This document shows positions 44,682 through 53,160 of a stretch of 64,000 bases of DNA, in pieces. The stretch spans positions 2,549,501 through 2,613,500 of the forward strand of contig NZ_CP060131.1 in NCBI RefSeq assembly GCF_014235185.1. The letters run 5' to 3'. Under the pieces are notes generated by a model that was given only the letters and a program-made list of their open reading frames with translations, searched no databases and was not told the origin of the DNA. The DNA is from Pseudonocardia petroleophila. Its GTDB lineage: Bacteria; Actinomycetota; Actinomycetes; Mycobacteriales; Pseudonocardiaceae. The position numbers and the translations under genes were made by a program. The stretch's first letter is position 1. The number at the start of each line of letters is the position of its first letter.

Positions 44682-45338
44682 ATGACCACCGTCCTGCTCG
44701 CCGAGGACGACGCCGCCATCGCCGAACCGCTCTCCCGCGCACTGGCGCGCGAGGGCTACACCGTCACGGTGGCGACCGACGGCGTCGCGGCGCTCGACCG
44801 GGTCCACGCCGGCCACGTCGACCTGCTCGTCCTCGATCTCGGCCTGCCCGGCATGGACGGCCTGGAGGTCTGCCGCCGCGTCCGGCTGCACCAGCCCGAC
44901 CTGCCCGTCCTCATGCTCACCGCGCGCACCGACGAGGTCGACTTCGTCGTCGGCCTCGACGCGGGCGCCGACGACTACGTCGGCAAGCCCTTCCGGCTCG
45001 CGGAGCTGCTCGCCCGGGTGCGGGCGCTGCTGCGCCGGCTCACCCCGGAGGCCGTCGAGGTGGCGGGGGTGCGGATGGAGCTGTCCGGGCGCCGCGTCCT
45101 CGTCGACGGGGCGGAGGTCGGGCTCGCGAACAAGGAGTTCGAGCTGCTGCGGGTGCTGCTGCTGCGCGCCGGGCAGGTCGTCACGCGCGAGGAGATCCTG
45201 CGCGAGGTGTGGAACGACCCGGAGATGAAGACCTCCAAGACGCTGGACATGCACATGTCCTGGCTGCGTCGCAAGATCGGCGGGGAGCGCCGCATCGCGA
45301 CGGTCCGCGGCGTCGGCTTCCGCTTCAACCACGACTGA
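44682..45338 (+). CDS. OmpR-family response regulator
   Basis: 218 residues. Receiver: LLAEDDAAIAE with acidic pair, phospho-acceptor Asp52 in LVLDLGLPGMDG, switch Thr in MLTARTDEVDF and Lys in VGKPFRL. Winged-helix: VDGAEVGLANKEFELLRVLLLRAGQVVTREEIL, TLDMHMSWLRRKIGG, TVRGVGFRF. It is phosphorylated by the kinase encoded two bases downstream. Target genes are unknown; GtrA and purK flank the pair. Confidence 0.93.
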   Translation: MTTVLLAEDDAAIAEPLSRALAREGYTVTVATDGVAALDRVHAGHVDLLVLDLGLPGMDGLEVCRRVRLHQPDLPVLMLTARTDEVDFVVGLDAGADDYVGKPFRLAELLARVRALLRRLTPEAVEVAGVRMELSGRRVLVDGAEVGLANKEFELLRVLLLRAGQVVTREEILREVWNDPEMKTSKTLDMHMSWLRRKIGGERRIATVRGVGFRFNHD

Positions 45339-45340
45339 CC

Positions 45341-46606
45341 GTGCGCCGCCGCATCCTGCAGTCGACGCTGCTCGTCGTCGCCCTCACCGCGCTCGTCCTC
45401 GGCGGGCCGCTGGCCATCACCACCTGGCAGCTCGTCGACGACTTCGACCGCGCCGAGCTGACGTCGCGCCTGGAGCAGGTCGCCACCCGGCTGGAGGGCC
45501 CCGGCGCCGCCGTCGACATCGCGGGGCTGGAGCTCGCCGTGCCCCGTGGCGGGCGGCTGATCCTCGAGCAGGCCGGGCGCGCGCCGCTGGTGATCGGGTC
45601 CGACGTGGGCGACGACGCGGTCACCGAGACGCTCCCGCTCGGCTCCGGCGGCATGGCCACGATGCAGGAGCCGCGCGCGGTGCTGCTCGGCCAGCAGGTG
45701 CAGGTGACGCTGGTGGTGCTGCTGCTCGTCGTGCTGTCGGTGGCGACGGGCACGGTCGTCGCCACGCTGACGGCCCGGCGGCTGGCCGAGCCGCTGCGCG
45801 ACGTCGCCGACCGCGCGGCCCGCCTCGGTGCGGGCGACTTCCGCTCCGCCCCGGCCCGCCACGGCATCCCCGAGCTCGACGCCGTGTCCGAGGTTCTCGA
45901 CACCTCCGCCGCCGCGCTCGCCGAGCTGGTGCAGCGGGAGCGCCAGCTCGTCGGCGACGTCTCCCACCAGCTCCGCAGCCGTCTCACCGCGCTCCAGCTG
46001 CGCCTCGACGAGCTGACGACGCACCCGGACCCGAGCGCCCGCTCCGAGGCCCTCGCCGCGCTCGACCAGGCCGAGAAGCTCGCCGCCGTCCTCGACGAGC
46101 TGCTGGAGGCCGCCCGGGCCGCGCGCGCCGCGGGGGCCGAGCCGCTGGACCTGAGGGAGGGGCTGGAGGCCGTCGCGCAGGAGTGGCGGGCGCCGCTGCG
46201 CGCGGAGGGCCGGATTCTGAAGATGCGCGTCCCCGACGGCCTGCTGGCCCGCGTCACGCCGGCCCGCATCCGCGAGGCCGTGGGCGCGCTGCTGGACAAC
46301 GCGGTGCGCCACGGCGGCGGCACGGTCGTCGTCGCGGCGCGGGCCACCGAGAAGAGCCTGGTCATCGAGGTGACCGACGCGGGCGACGGCGTGCCGGAGG
46401 AGCTGATCCCGCACGTGTTCGAGCGCGGGGTGTCGGTCGGGTCGTCGACCGGGATCGGGCTCGCGCTGGCCCGCGCGCTGGTGGAGGCCGACGGCGGCCG
46501 CCTGGAGCTCTCCCGCGCCCGCCCCCCGACGTTCACGATCTTCCTGCCGGCCGCCCGCGCCGACGACGTGGTCGGGCCCGGGCGCCGGGCGAGCAGCCCC
46601 CGCTAG
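45341..46606 (+). CDS. Two-component sensor histidine kinase
   Basis: 421 residues from GTG 45341, two bases after the regulator stop. Two helices (about 8-27 and 123-145) enclose an extracellular sensor of about 90 residues; then HAMP, HisKA with His209 in VGDVSHQLRSRLTAL, and HATPase with LDNAVRHGGG and DAGDGVPEELIPHVFERG. The usual E after the phospho-His is Gln (SHQLR), as in other actinobacterial kinases of this type. Its TAG stop overlaps that of the convergent GtrA gene by four bases. Confidence 0.92.
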   Translation: MRRRILQSTLLVVALTALVLGGPLAITTWQLVDDFDRAELTSRLEQVATRLEGPGAAVDIAGLELAVPRGGRLILEQAGRAPLVIGSDVGDDAVTETLPLGSGGMATMQEPRAVLLGQQVQVTLVVLLLVVLSVATGTVVATLTARRLAEPLRDVADRAARLGAGDFRSAPARHGIPELDAVSEVLDTSAAALAELVQRERQLVGDVSHQLRSRLTALQLRLDELTTHPDPSARSEALAALDQAEKLAAVLDELLEAARAARAAGAEPLDLREGLEAVAQEWRAPLRAEGRILKMRVPDGLLARVTPARIREAVGALLDNAVRHGGGTVVVAARATEKSLVIEVTDAGDGVPEELIPHVFERGVSVGSSTGIGLALARALVEADGGRLELSRARPPTFTIFLPAARADDVVGPGRRASSPR

Positions 46607-47112
46607 CTCTCGGGGACCTGGCGGCGCACGTCCTCGTCGGGGAAGACGAAGCGGCGGAAGGCCCACCAGCGGAACGCCATGCCCAGCAGGACGCCGATGA
46701 TCTGGCCGCTGACGAAGTCGGCGACCTCCTGGGTGAACAGGCTCACGTCGGGCACGCTGAGGTGCAGCAGGTAGCGCGACACCGCGAGCGGGGCGGTGTA
46801 GACGGCCACCCCGACGCCGCTGACCAGGAAGAACAGCAGGGCCTCGTGGTGGGTCTCGCGGCCGCCGCGGGTGCGGAAGGACCACTCGCGGTTGAGCACG
46901 TAGGACGCGATGGTGGCCACCAGCACCGCGATGATCTTCGCGGTGAGCGGCTTCTCGATCAGCACGGTGTTCTTGAGCAGCAGGAACACGGCGGTGTCGA
47001 TGATCCAGGTGGTGCCCCCGACCATCGCGAACTTGATCAGCTCGCGGTGCTTGATCGCGACGGAGCGGTACGGCTGGGGGATCTGGGCCAGTACCGACTC
47101 GACGACGGACAC
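46603..47112 (-). CDS. GtrA-family membrane protein
   Basis: 169 residues, four membrane helices: FAMVGGTTWIIDTAVFLLL, AKIIAVLVATIASYVLNREWSF (the diagnostic NREWSF), ALLFFLVSGVGVAVYTAPL and FVSGQIIGVLLGMAFRWWAFRRFVF. GtrA proteins help move lipid-linked sugars across the membrane. Mycobacteria have Rv3277 at the same place, near arabinogalactan genes. GTG 47112 is divergent from purK with a 46-bp gap. Confidence 0.9.
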   Translation of the reverse strand: MSVVESVLAQIPQPYRSVAIKHRELIKFAMVGGTTWIIDTAVFLLLKNTVLIEKPLTAKIIAVLVATIASYVLNREWSFRTRGGRETHHEALLFFLVSGVGVAVYTAPLAVSRYLLHLSVPDVSLFTQEVADFVSGQIIGVLLGMAFRWWAFRRFVFPDEDVRRQVPES

Positions 47113-47143
47113 CTGGTGAATCGTGCCAGAGCCCCCCGCTGGG

Positions 47144-47149
47144 TAGGCT
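47144..47149 (+). promoter_or_regulatory. -10 element of purK
   Basis: TAGGCT lies nine bases before the purK GTG, suggesting a leaderless or nearly leaderless purKE transcript. Confidence 0.45.
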
Positions 47150-47158
47150 CCCGGCACC

Positions 47159-48334
47159 GTGAACCCCTTTCCCGTCGTCGGCATGGTCGGTGCCGGCCAG
47201 CTCGCCCGGATGACCCACCAGGCCGCGATCGCGCTGGGCCAGTCGTTGCGCGTGCTCGCCGTAGGCACCGGGGAGCCGGCCGCCCAGGTGTGCGCCGACG
47301 TGCGCGCCGGGTCGGCCGACGACCTCGCCGCCGTCCGCTCCTTCGCCACCGGCTGCTCCGCGGTGACGTTCGACCACGAGCAGGTCCCGCAGGAGGTCCT
47401 GCGCGCGCTCGTCGCCGACGGCGTCACCGTCCACCCGGGCCCGGACGCGCTGCTGTTCGCCCAGGACAAGCTGGTGATGCGCCGCCGGTTGAGCGAGCTG
47501 GGTGCCGCGGTCCCGCCGTTCGCGCCGGTCGGATCGGCGGCGGACGTGAAGGCGTTCGGGGCCGAGCACGGCTGGCCCGCGGTGCTCAAGGCCGTCCGCG
47601 GCGGCTACGACGGGCGCGGGGTGTGGATGCTGGACGCCCCGGACGACGCCCTCGTCGAGGAGCTGCTCGCCGCGGGTACCCCGCTGATGGTCGAGCAGGC
47701 CGTGCCGCTGCGGCGGGAGCTGGCCGCGCTGGTCGCCCGGTCGCCGTACGGGCAGGCGGCGGCGTGGCCCGTCGTCGAGACGGTGCAGGAGGCGGGGCAG
47801 TGCGTGCAGGTGCTCGCTCCGGCCCCCGGCCTCGACGACGAGGTCGCCGCCGGGGCGCAGCGGCTCGCGCTCGGTCTGGCGGCGGAGCTGGGCGTCACCG
47901 GGCTGCTGGCCGTCGAGCTGTTCGAACGGACGGACGGCGCGCTGCTGGTCAACGAGCTGGCCATGCGCCCGCACAACTCCGGGCACTGGACGATCGAGGG
48001 CGCCCGCACGTCGCAGTTCGAGCAGCACCTGCGCGCCGTCCTCGACTACCCGCTCGGCACCACGACCCCCACCGCGCCCGCGGTGGTGATGGCGAACGTC
48101 CTGGGCGCCGACGGTCCGGTGGAGATGGGCATGGACGAGCGGGTCCACCACCTGTTCGCCCGGTTCCCCGACGTCAAGGTGCACCTGTACGGCAAGGCCG
48201 AGCGGCCCGCGCGCAAGATCGGGCACGCGACGGTGCTCGGGTCCGACATGGCGGCCGTGCGGGAGCGCGCGGCGCTCGCGGCGCACTGGCTGTCGACCGC
48301 GCAGTGGAAGGACGGATGGTCGATCCATGACTGA
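47159..48334 (+). CDS. purK: N5-carboxyaminoimidazole ribonucleotide synthase
   Basis: 391 residues of the ATP-grasp family: [17 protein letters not shown] at the N-terminus, [17 protein letters not shown] (ATP loop), and [31 protein letters not shown]. It converts AIR, ATP and bicarbonate to N5-CAIR in purine synthesis. Its end overlaps purE by eight bases. Confidence 0.96.
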   Translation: MNPFPVVGMVGAGQLARMTHQAAIALGQSLRVLAVGTGEPAAQVCADVRAGSADDLAAVRSFATGCSAVTFDHEQVPQEVLRALVADGVTVHPGPDALLFAQDKLVMRRRLSELGAAVPPFAPVGSAADVKAFGAEHGWPAVLKAVRGGYDGRGVWMLDAPDDALVEELLAAGTPLMVEQAVPLRRELAALVARSPYGQAAAWPVVETVQEAGQCVQVLAPAPGLDDEVAAGAQRLALGLAAELGVTGLLAVELFERTDGALLVNELAMRPHNSGHWTIEGARTSQFEQHLRAVLDYPLGTTTPTAPAVVMANVLGADGPVEMGMDERVHHLFARFPDVKVHLYGKAERPARKIGHATVLGSDMAAVRERAALAAHWLSTAQWKDGWSIHD

Positions 48335-48842
48335 GCCGATCGCCGGGCCCGTCGTCGGGCTGATCATGGGCAGCGACTCGGACTGGCGCGTCATGGAGGC
48401 CGCCGCCGACGCGCTCGCCGAGTTCGACGTCCCGTTCGAGGTGGGTGTGTACTCCGCGCACCGCACCCCGCAGCGCATGCTCGACTACGCCCGCGACGCC
48501 GCCGGTCGCGGCCTGCGGGTGATCGTCGCGGGGGCGGGCGGGGCCGCGCACCTGCCGGGGATGGTCGCCTCGGCGACGCCGCTGCCGGTGATCGGCGTCC
48601 CGGTCCCGCTGGCGTACCTCGACGGGATGGACTCGCTGCTGTCGATCGTGCAGATGCCCGCCGGCGTCCCCGTGGCCACGGTGTCGGTGGGCGGGGCGCG
48701 CAACGCCGGGCTGCTGGCCGTGCGGATCCTGGCGGCGGGCGACGCCACCCTGCGCGAGCGCATGGTCACGTTCCAGGCCGAGCTGGCCGACTCCGTGCTG
48801 GCCAAGGATGCCGCGTTGCGGGCACGCACAGCCAATTCCTGA
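48327..48842 (+). CDS. purE: N5-carboxyaminoimidazole ribonucleotide mutase
   Basis: 171 residues, class I Pur[36 protein letters not shown] (catalytic His) and [15 protein letters not shown]. It isomerises N5-CAIR to CAIR, directly after PurK. The order purK-purE is the same as in mycobacteria; fadE25, which follows there, is 7.2 kb further on here because of the inserted island. Confidence 0.97.
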   Translation: MTEPIAGPVVGLIMGSDSDWRVMEAAADALAEFDVPFEVGVYSAHRTPQRMLDYARDAAGRGLRVIVAGAGGAAHLPGMVASATPLPVIGVPVPLAYLDGMDSLLSIVQMPAGVPVATVSVGGARNAGLLAVRILAAGDATLRERMVTFQAELADSVLAKDAALRARTANS

Positions 48843-48847
48843 CGATA

Positions 48848-48863
48848 TCACCCGTTTGGGTGA
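48848..48863 (+). terminator. Hairpin after purE
   Basis: TCACCC and GGGTGA (48848-48853, 48858-48863) enclose GTTT and are followed by AAAACC, five bases past the purE stop. It could equally be an operator for the next gene. Confidence 0.45.
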
Positions 48864-48997
48864 AAACCACTCGCCGATCGACAGCGAATGACCCTTTGTC
48901 AGGCGCCCGATGAATCGATCCCAGTCCTCGGTCGATAAGGCGTGAACTAAGTTCTCGGTGTCTGCGGGAACGGCTTTCCGCCGGGGAGCGCTATTTC

Positions 48998-49900
48998 ATG
49001 GGCACGTTTCCGCCACTGCTGGTGGACCCTGAGGACGCTGCAGCACTGCGTGCCTGGACCACGTCGGCGTCGCTCGGGCCCGCGGCCGTTCGGCGTGCCC
49101 GCATCGTCCTGCGCTCGGCCGAGGGCGTCGGTCCCACCGCGCTGGCGGCCGAGCTCGGCTGCTCCCCGCAGACGGTGCTCACCTGGCGCGAGCGCTACCG
49201 CGCCGACGGGATCGCCGGACTCGCCGACGCCCCGCGTGCCGGGCGCCCCGTCACCATCGACCAGGTCTCCGTCGTGGAGCGCACGCTGTGCGCACCGCCC
49301 CCCCGGCTGCGCATCCGCCGCTGGTCGAGCCGCCTGCTGGCCGCCGAGCTGGGCGTGAGCAACGTCGCGGTGGCCAAGGTGTGGCGCAGCTGGGGCATCA
49401 GCCCGCTCGACGGCGGGCACGTGCGTCTGAACACCGAGCCCCCGTTCGACCACTCGTCCGCGGTGTTCGCCGGGCTGCACCTGGACGCCGGAGGCGGCGT
49501 GCTCGCCCTCGTGGTCGCCACCGACCTCCCGGACGACCGCATGCCGGTGCGCGCCCGTCCCCGGCTGGGTGCCCGGTTCGGCAGCCTCGACCTCGGCGGC
49601 GCCGTCGACGCCGACGGGCTGGCCGGGTTCCTCGACGGGTTCGACGACACCCCGGGCTCGCAGCTGCGGCTGCTCGTCGACCACACCCCTGCGCAGGTCC
49701 GGGGCTGGGCGCGACGCCGGGGGGCGTCCGTGCACGTCGTGCCGTCCGGGCTGGACTGGGCGCGGATGGTCCGGGTGGCCGCGGTGCTCGCCGGGGCCAC
49801 CCCGGTCGGCGCGGCCTCCGTGGCAGGGCTGCGCAGCGCCGTCATCGAGCACCGGTCGGGCCGTCCGCTGCTCTGGCGCCACCCGGAAGCTACTGCATAA
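48998..49900 (+). CDS. Helix-turn-helix protein derived from an IS630-type transposase
   Basis: 300 residues. Residues 10-150 match the N-terminal DNA-binding part of IS630 transposases: AWTTSASLGPAAVRRARIVLRSAEGVGPTALAAELGCSPQTVLTWRERYRADGIAGLADAPRAGRP, then a second HTH (LLAAELGVSNVAVAKVWRSWGISP). The catalytic half is only faintly related: FAGLHLDAGGGVLALVVA sits where family members have 'GLYL.PP..ALVLCVDEK', so the first catalytic Asp-Glu is gone, and no later DDE motif is seen. No terminal inverted repeats were found. I infer a decayed or domesticated transposase, perhaps a regulator of the genes that follow. Confidence 0.7.
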   Translation: MGTFPPLLVDPEDAAALRAWTTSASLGPAAVRRARIVLRSAEGVGPTALAAELGCSPQTVLTWRERYRADGIAGLADAPRAGRPVTIDQVSVVERTLCAPPPRLRIRRWSSRLLAAELGVSNVAVAKVWRSWGISPLDGGHVRLNTEPPFDHSSAVFAGLHLDAGGGVLALVVATDLPDDRMPVRARPRLGARFGSLDLGGAVDADGLAGFLDGFDDTPGSQLRLLVDHTPAQVRGWARRRGASVHVVPSGLDWARMVRVAAVLAGATPVGAASVAGLRSAVIEHRSGRPLLWRHPEATA

Positions 49901-50090
49901 AGAACGCAGTAGAACCGTGAAGATTTACCTCACGAATTCGCCGTTGCCGACCGTATCGGGTCGCACCCCGCGGATCGCCGGCGTCGTTTCCCGGTCGTCG
50001 GCCCGATCCCGGGTCGTCCATGAGGAGTCAGGTGCGCAGGCACCGTCGCCCGGGCCGGGTCCCCATCCGGTGCTCGGGAAAGGATGGAAG

Positions 50091-51743
50091 ATGTCCCAAT
50101 CCCCGCACAGGCGCCGGGCTGCCACCGCGATGATCGTCGCCGGCACCACGCTCGCCGCGACCGCACTCGCGCTGGTCCCCGGCGGTGCCGCGACCGCGTC
50201 GTCCCACCGTGAGGCCCCGCTGATCGCGGACGCCCCCGCCTACGACAACACCGACGTCTACGCGTTCGTCTCCCCGGAGAACCCGGACAAGGTGACGTTC
50301 GTGGCCAACTGGTTCGGCCTCCAGGAGCCGAACGGCGGCCCGACGTTCTACCCGTGGGCCGACGACGCGTACTACAACATCAAGATCGACTCGGACGGCG
50401 ACGCGGTGGCCGACACCACCTACCGCTACGAGTTCACCACCGACAACGCGGCACAGCAGAACACGTTCCTCTACGCCAACGGCCCGGTCGAGAGCCTGGA
50501 CGACGAGAACCTGCTGTTCAAGCAGTACTACACGCTGACGAAGATCGACGCCTACGGTGTGGAGACCGTCGTCGCCGAGGGTCAGGCCGCGCCGTCCAAC
50601 ACCGGCCCGGCGTCGGTGCCGGACTACGACGCGCTGATCGAGGACGCCACCGAGCCCGTGGGCAAGGACGGCGAGACCTTCGTCGGCCAGATCGAGGACC
50701 CGTTCTTCCTCGACCTGCGCGTGTTCGACCTGCTCTACGGGGGTGACCTGTCCGAGGTCGGCCAGGACACCCTGGCCGGCTACAACGTCAACACCACGGT
50801 GCTGGAGGTGCCGATCGACGAGGTCGCGCTCAACGGTGACGGCGCGGCCAACCCGGTCATCGGCGTGTGGAGCACCACCGACCGGGCCGCCAACGTCACC
50901 TTCGGTGGCGGTGTCGAGGAGTCGTCCGGCGACTACGTGCAGGTCTCGCGCCTGGGCAACCCGCTGGTCAACGAGGTCGTCATCCCGGTCGGGCTGAAGG
51001 ACGCCTTCAACGCGATCAGCCCCGACGTCGACGCCACCATCCCGGCGGTCGTCGAGCGGGTCACCGACCCCGAGGTCCCGAAGCTCGTCGAGGCGATCTA
51101 CGGCATCCCGGCCCCGGCCACCCCGCGCAACGACCTGGTCGAGATCTTCCTGACCGGCATCGCGATCGACGCGCCCACGCTCGACGGTACCGCCGCCCCC
51201 ATCGCGGCCGACCTGAACAGCCAGATCCTCAACGCCGACGCCGACCCGAAGACGTTCATGCCGTCGGAGATGCTGCGGCTCAACACCGCGATCAAGGAGC
51301 CGACCACCCTGGCCGGCGAGCCGACCGAGGCCAGCCGCCTCGGCGTGTTCGGCGATGACATCCAGGGCTTCCCGAACGGCCGCCGCCTCGCCGACGACGT
51401 CGTCGACATCGGCCTGCTCGCGCTGCAGGGTGCCGCTCTCGACCCCGCGGTCGTCACCGGCCCGCTCTCCGGCGGCGACGAGGTCGACGCCAACGACAAG
51501 GGGTTCGACACCGAGTTCCCCTACGTCGTGGCCGCGAGCAACCTCAACGTCAACGACGAGGCGAACAGCCAGGGTGACGGCACCGTCGCCCAGGGTCGTA
51601 CGAACGCGCCCGCCACCGACCCCGCGTCCAGCGGGGGTGGCATGTTCGACTTCCTCGGCGACCTGCTGCCGGGCGTCATGACCGGCGCGGCCGGCGTGGT
51701 CCTGATCGGTGCCGGTGCCGGCCGGCACCTGCGCGAGAAGTGA
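50091..51743 (+). CDS. DUF4331 exported protein with C-terminal membrane anchor
   Basis: 550 residues. Signal peptide: RRRAATAMIVAGTTLAATALALVPGGAATA, cleaved before SSHREAPLIADAPAYDNTDVYAFVSP, which is the DUF4331 hallmark. Later family segments are WFGLQEPNGGPTFYPWADDAYYNIKIDSDGDAVADTTYRYEF, DDPFFLDLRVFDLL-type and LRLNTAIKEPT with GFPNGRRLADDVVDIGLLALQG. The C-terminus has a Gly/Ser spacer, a short helix (GVMTGAAGVVLIGAGAG) and RHLREK, i.e. a membrane or sortase-like anchor without LPXTG. Function unknown; repeated acidic DxDxD-like stretches (DSDGDAVAD) may bind Ca2+. It is followed by a terminator and then the TPR-NicO-lipoprotein operon. Confidence 0.85.
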   Translation: MSQSPHRRRAATAMIVAGTTLAATALALVPGGAATASSHREAPLIADAPAYDNTDVYAFVSPENPDKVTFVANWFGLQEPNGGPTFYPWADDAYYNIKIDSDGDAVADTTYRYEFTTDNAAQQNTFLYANGPVESLDDENLLFKQYYTLTKIDAYGVETVVAEGQAAPSNTGPASVPDYDALIEDATEPVGKDGETFVGQIEDPFFLDLRVFDLLYGGDLSEVGQDTLAGYNVNTTVLEVPIDEVALNGDGAANPVIGVWSTTDRAANVTFGGGVEESSGDYVQVSRLGNPLVNEVVIPVGLKDAFNAISPDVDATIPAVVERVTDPEVPKLVEAIYGIPAPATPRNDLVEIFLTGIAIDAPTLDGTAAPIAADLNSQILNADADPKTFMPSEMLRLNTAIKEPTTLAGEPTEASRLGVFGDDIQGFPNGRRLADDVVDIGLLALQGAALDPAVVTGPLSGGDEVDANDKGFDTEFPYVVAASNLNVNDEANSQGDGTVAQGRTNAPATDPASSGGGMFDFLGDLLPGVMTGAAGVVLIGAGAGRHLREK

Positions 51744-51782
51744 CCGGCTGACACCGGTCACCGCCTGATCCACCCCGAGAGC

Positions 51783-51821
51783 CCCGGAGGGTCCGGCTCC
51801 GTCCGAGCCGGACCCTCCGGG
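51783..51821 (+). terminator. Strong hairpin after the DUF4331 gene
   Basis: A 17-bp perfect stem (51783-51799 with 51805-51821) and five-base loop lie 40 bp past the DUF4331 stop, separating it from the TPR gene. Partial read-through would give less of the downstream products than of the DUF4331 protein. Confidence 0.75.
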
Positions 51822-51843
51822 TCCCGAATGAGAAGGTCGTCAC

Positions 51844-53160
51844 ATGACCGGTGAGCCCCGTTCGAGGGTCCCCGCCCTGCTGGTCGTCCTCGGCGCGCTG
51901 CTCCTGGTCGGCGCGGTGGCGGGTGCGCTGACCGCTCGCGACAGCACCACCTCCCCGGCCGCACCCACGGCGATGTCCCAGCCGTCCGCCCTGCAGCAGA
52001 CGATCCAGCGCACGCAGGACGCGCTGCGGCGCAACCCCGGGAACGCCCCGTTGTGGGCGCAGCTGGGCGCCTCCTACGTCGAGCAGGCCCGGATCTCCGG
52101 GGACCCGTCGTACTACGGCCAGGCCGAGGGTGCGCTCGACCGGTCGCTGGCCGTCGAGCCCGACGGCAACGGCGAGGCCCTGATCGGACTCGCGCAGCTG
52201 GCCAACGCCCGCCACGACTTCGCCGCCGCCCGCGACCTGGGCGAGCGGGCCCGCGAGCTGCGGCCGTACACCGGTGCGGTCTACGGCGTGCTGGCCGACG
52301 CCTACACCCAGCTCGGCGACACCGCAGCCGCCTCCGCCGCTATCGAGTCCATGCTCGGTGTGGACCCCGGCCTGGCCGCGTTCACGCGCGCCTCCTACGA
52401 CCTGGAGCTGCACGGGAGGGCGGACGAGGCCCGCCAGGCGATGCAGCGTGCGCTGTCCTCCGCGCTCACCCCCGCCGACGTCGCCTACTGCCGCTACTAC
52501 CTCGGCGAGCTGGCCTGGAACGCGGGCGACGTCGACGGAGCGGCGGAGCACTACGCGGCCGGCCTCGTCGCGGCCCCGCACGACGTCGCGCTCGCCCAGG
52601 GACAGGCCAGGATCGCGTGGGCGCAGGGCCGCGTCGACGACGCGATCACCGCGTACGCCGACCTCACGACCCGGGTGCCGCTGCCCCAGTACCTGCTGGA
52701 GTACGGCGAGCTGCTGGAGTCGGCCGGGCGCGCCGACGAGGCCCGGGCCCAGTACGACGTGCTCGCCGCGGCGCAGCAGCTCTACGCGTCGTCCGGGTCC
52801 ACCGACGACCAGGTCGCGGCGCTCGTCGCCGCCGACCACGGTGACCCGGCCGAGGCGCTGCGCCTCGCGCAGGGGGAGTGGGACCGCAGGCAGAGCATGT
52901 TCAGCGCCGACGCGCTGGCCTGGGCGCTGCACGTCAACGGCCGCGACGCCGAGGCGCTGCCCTTCGCCGAGCTGGCGTCGGCGACGGGCTGGCGGAACGC
53001 GACCCACGCCTACCACCGCGGCATGATCCTGGCCGGGCTGGACCGGCGCGAGGACGCGATCGCCGCGCTGGACGAGGCGCTCGCGATCAACCCGAACTTC
53101 CATCCGCTGCACGCCCCCGACGCCGTCGCGACCCGCACCCGGCTGGAGTCGGGCGCGTGA
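51844..53160 (+). CDS. Membrane-anchored TPR protein
   Basis: 438 residues. An N-terminal helix (PALLVVLGALLLVGAVAGAL) anchors it, leaving the rest outside. From about residue 45 there are repeated helix pairs of TPR type: NPGNAPLWAQLGASYVEQAR, YYGQAEGALDRSLAVEPDG, AVYGVLADAYTQLGDTAAASAAI, ELAWNAGDVDGAAEHYAAGLVAAP, MILAGLDRREDAIAALDEALAINP. It should hold partner proteins. TPR proteins of this kind are often found with DUF4331 and NicO genes. Its stop overlaps the transporter start (GTGA). Confidence 0.85.
   Translation: MTGEPRSRVPALLVVLGALLLVGAVAGALTARDSTTSPAAPTAMSQPSALQQTIQRTQDALRRNPGNAPLWAQLGASYVEQARISGDPSYYGQAEGALDRSLAVEPDGNGEALIGLAQLANARHDFAAARDLGERARELRPYTGAVYGVLADAYTQLGDTAAASAAIESMLGVDPGLAAFTRASYDLELHGRADEARQAMQRALSSALTPADVAYCRYYLGELAWNAGDVDGAAEHYAAGLVAAPHDVALAQGQARIAWAQGRVDDAITAYADLTTRVPLPQYLLEYGELLESAGRADEARAQYDVLAAAQQLYASSGSTDDQVAALVAADHGDPAEALRLAQGEWDRRQSMFSADALAWALHVNGRDAEALPFAELASATGWRNATHAYHRGMILAGLDRREDAIAALDEALAINPNFHPLHAPDAVATRTRLESGA

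Noticed and set aside
48998..49900. Intact insertion sequence
   Set aside because: No terminal inverted repeats or target duplications were seen and catalytic residues are missing.
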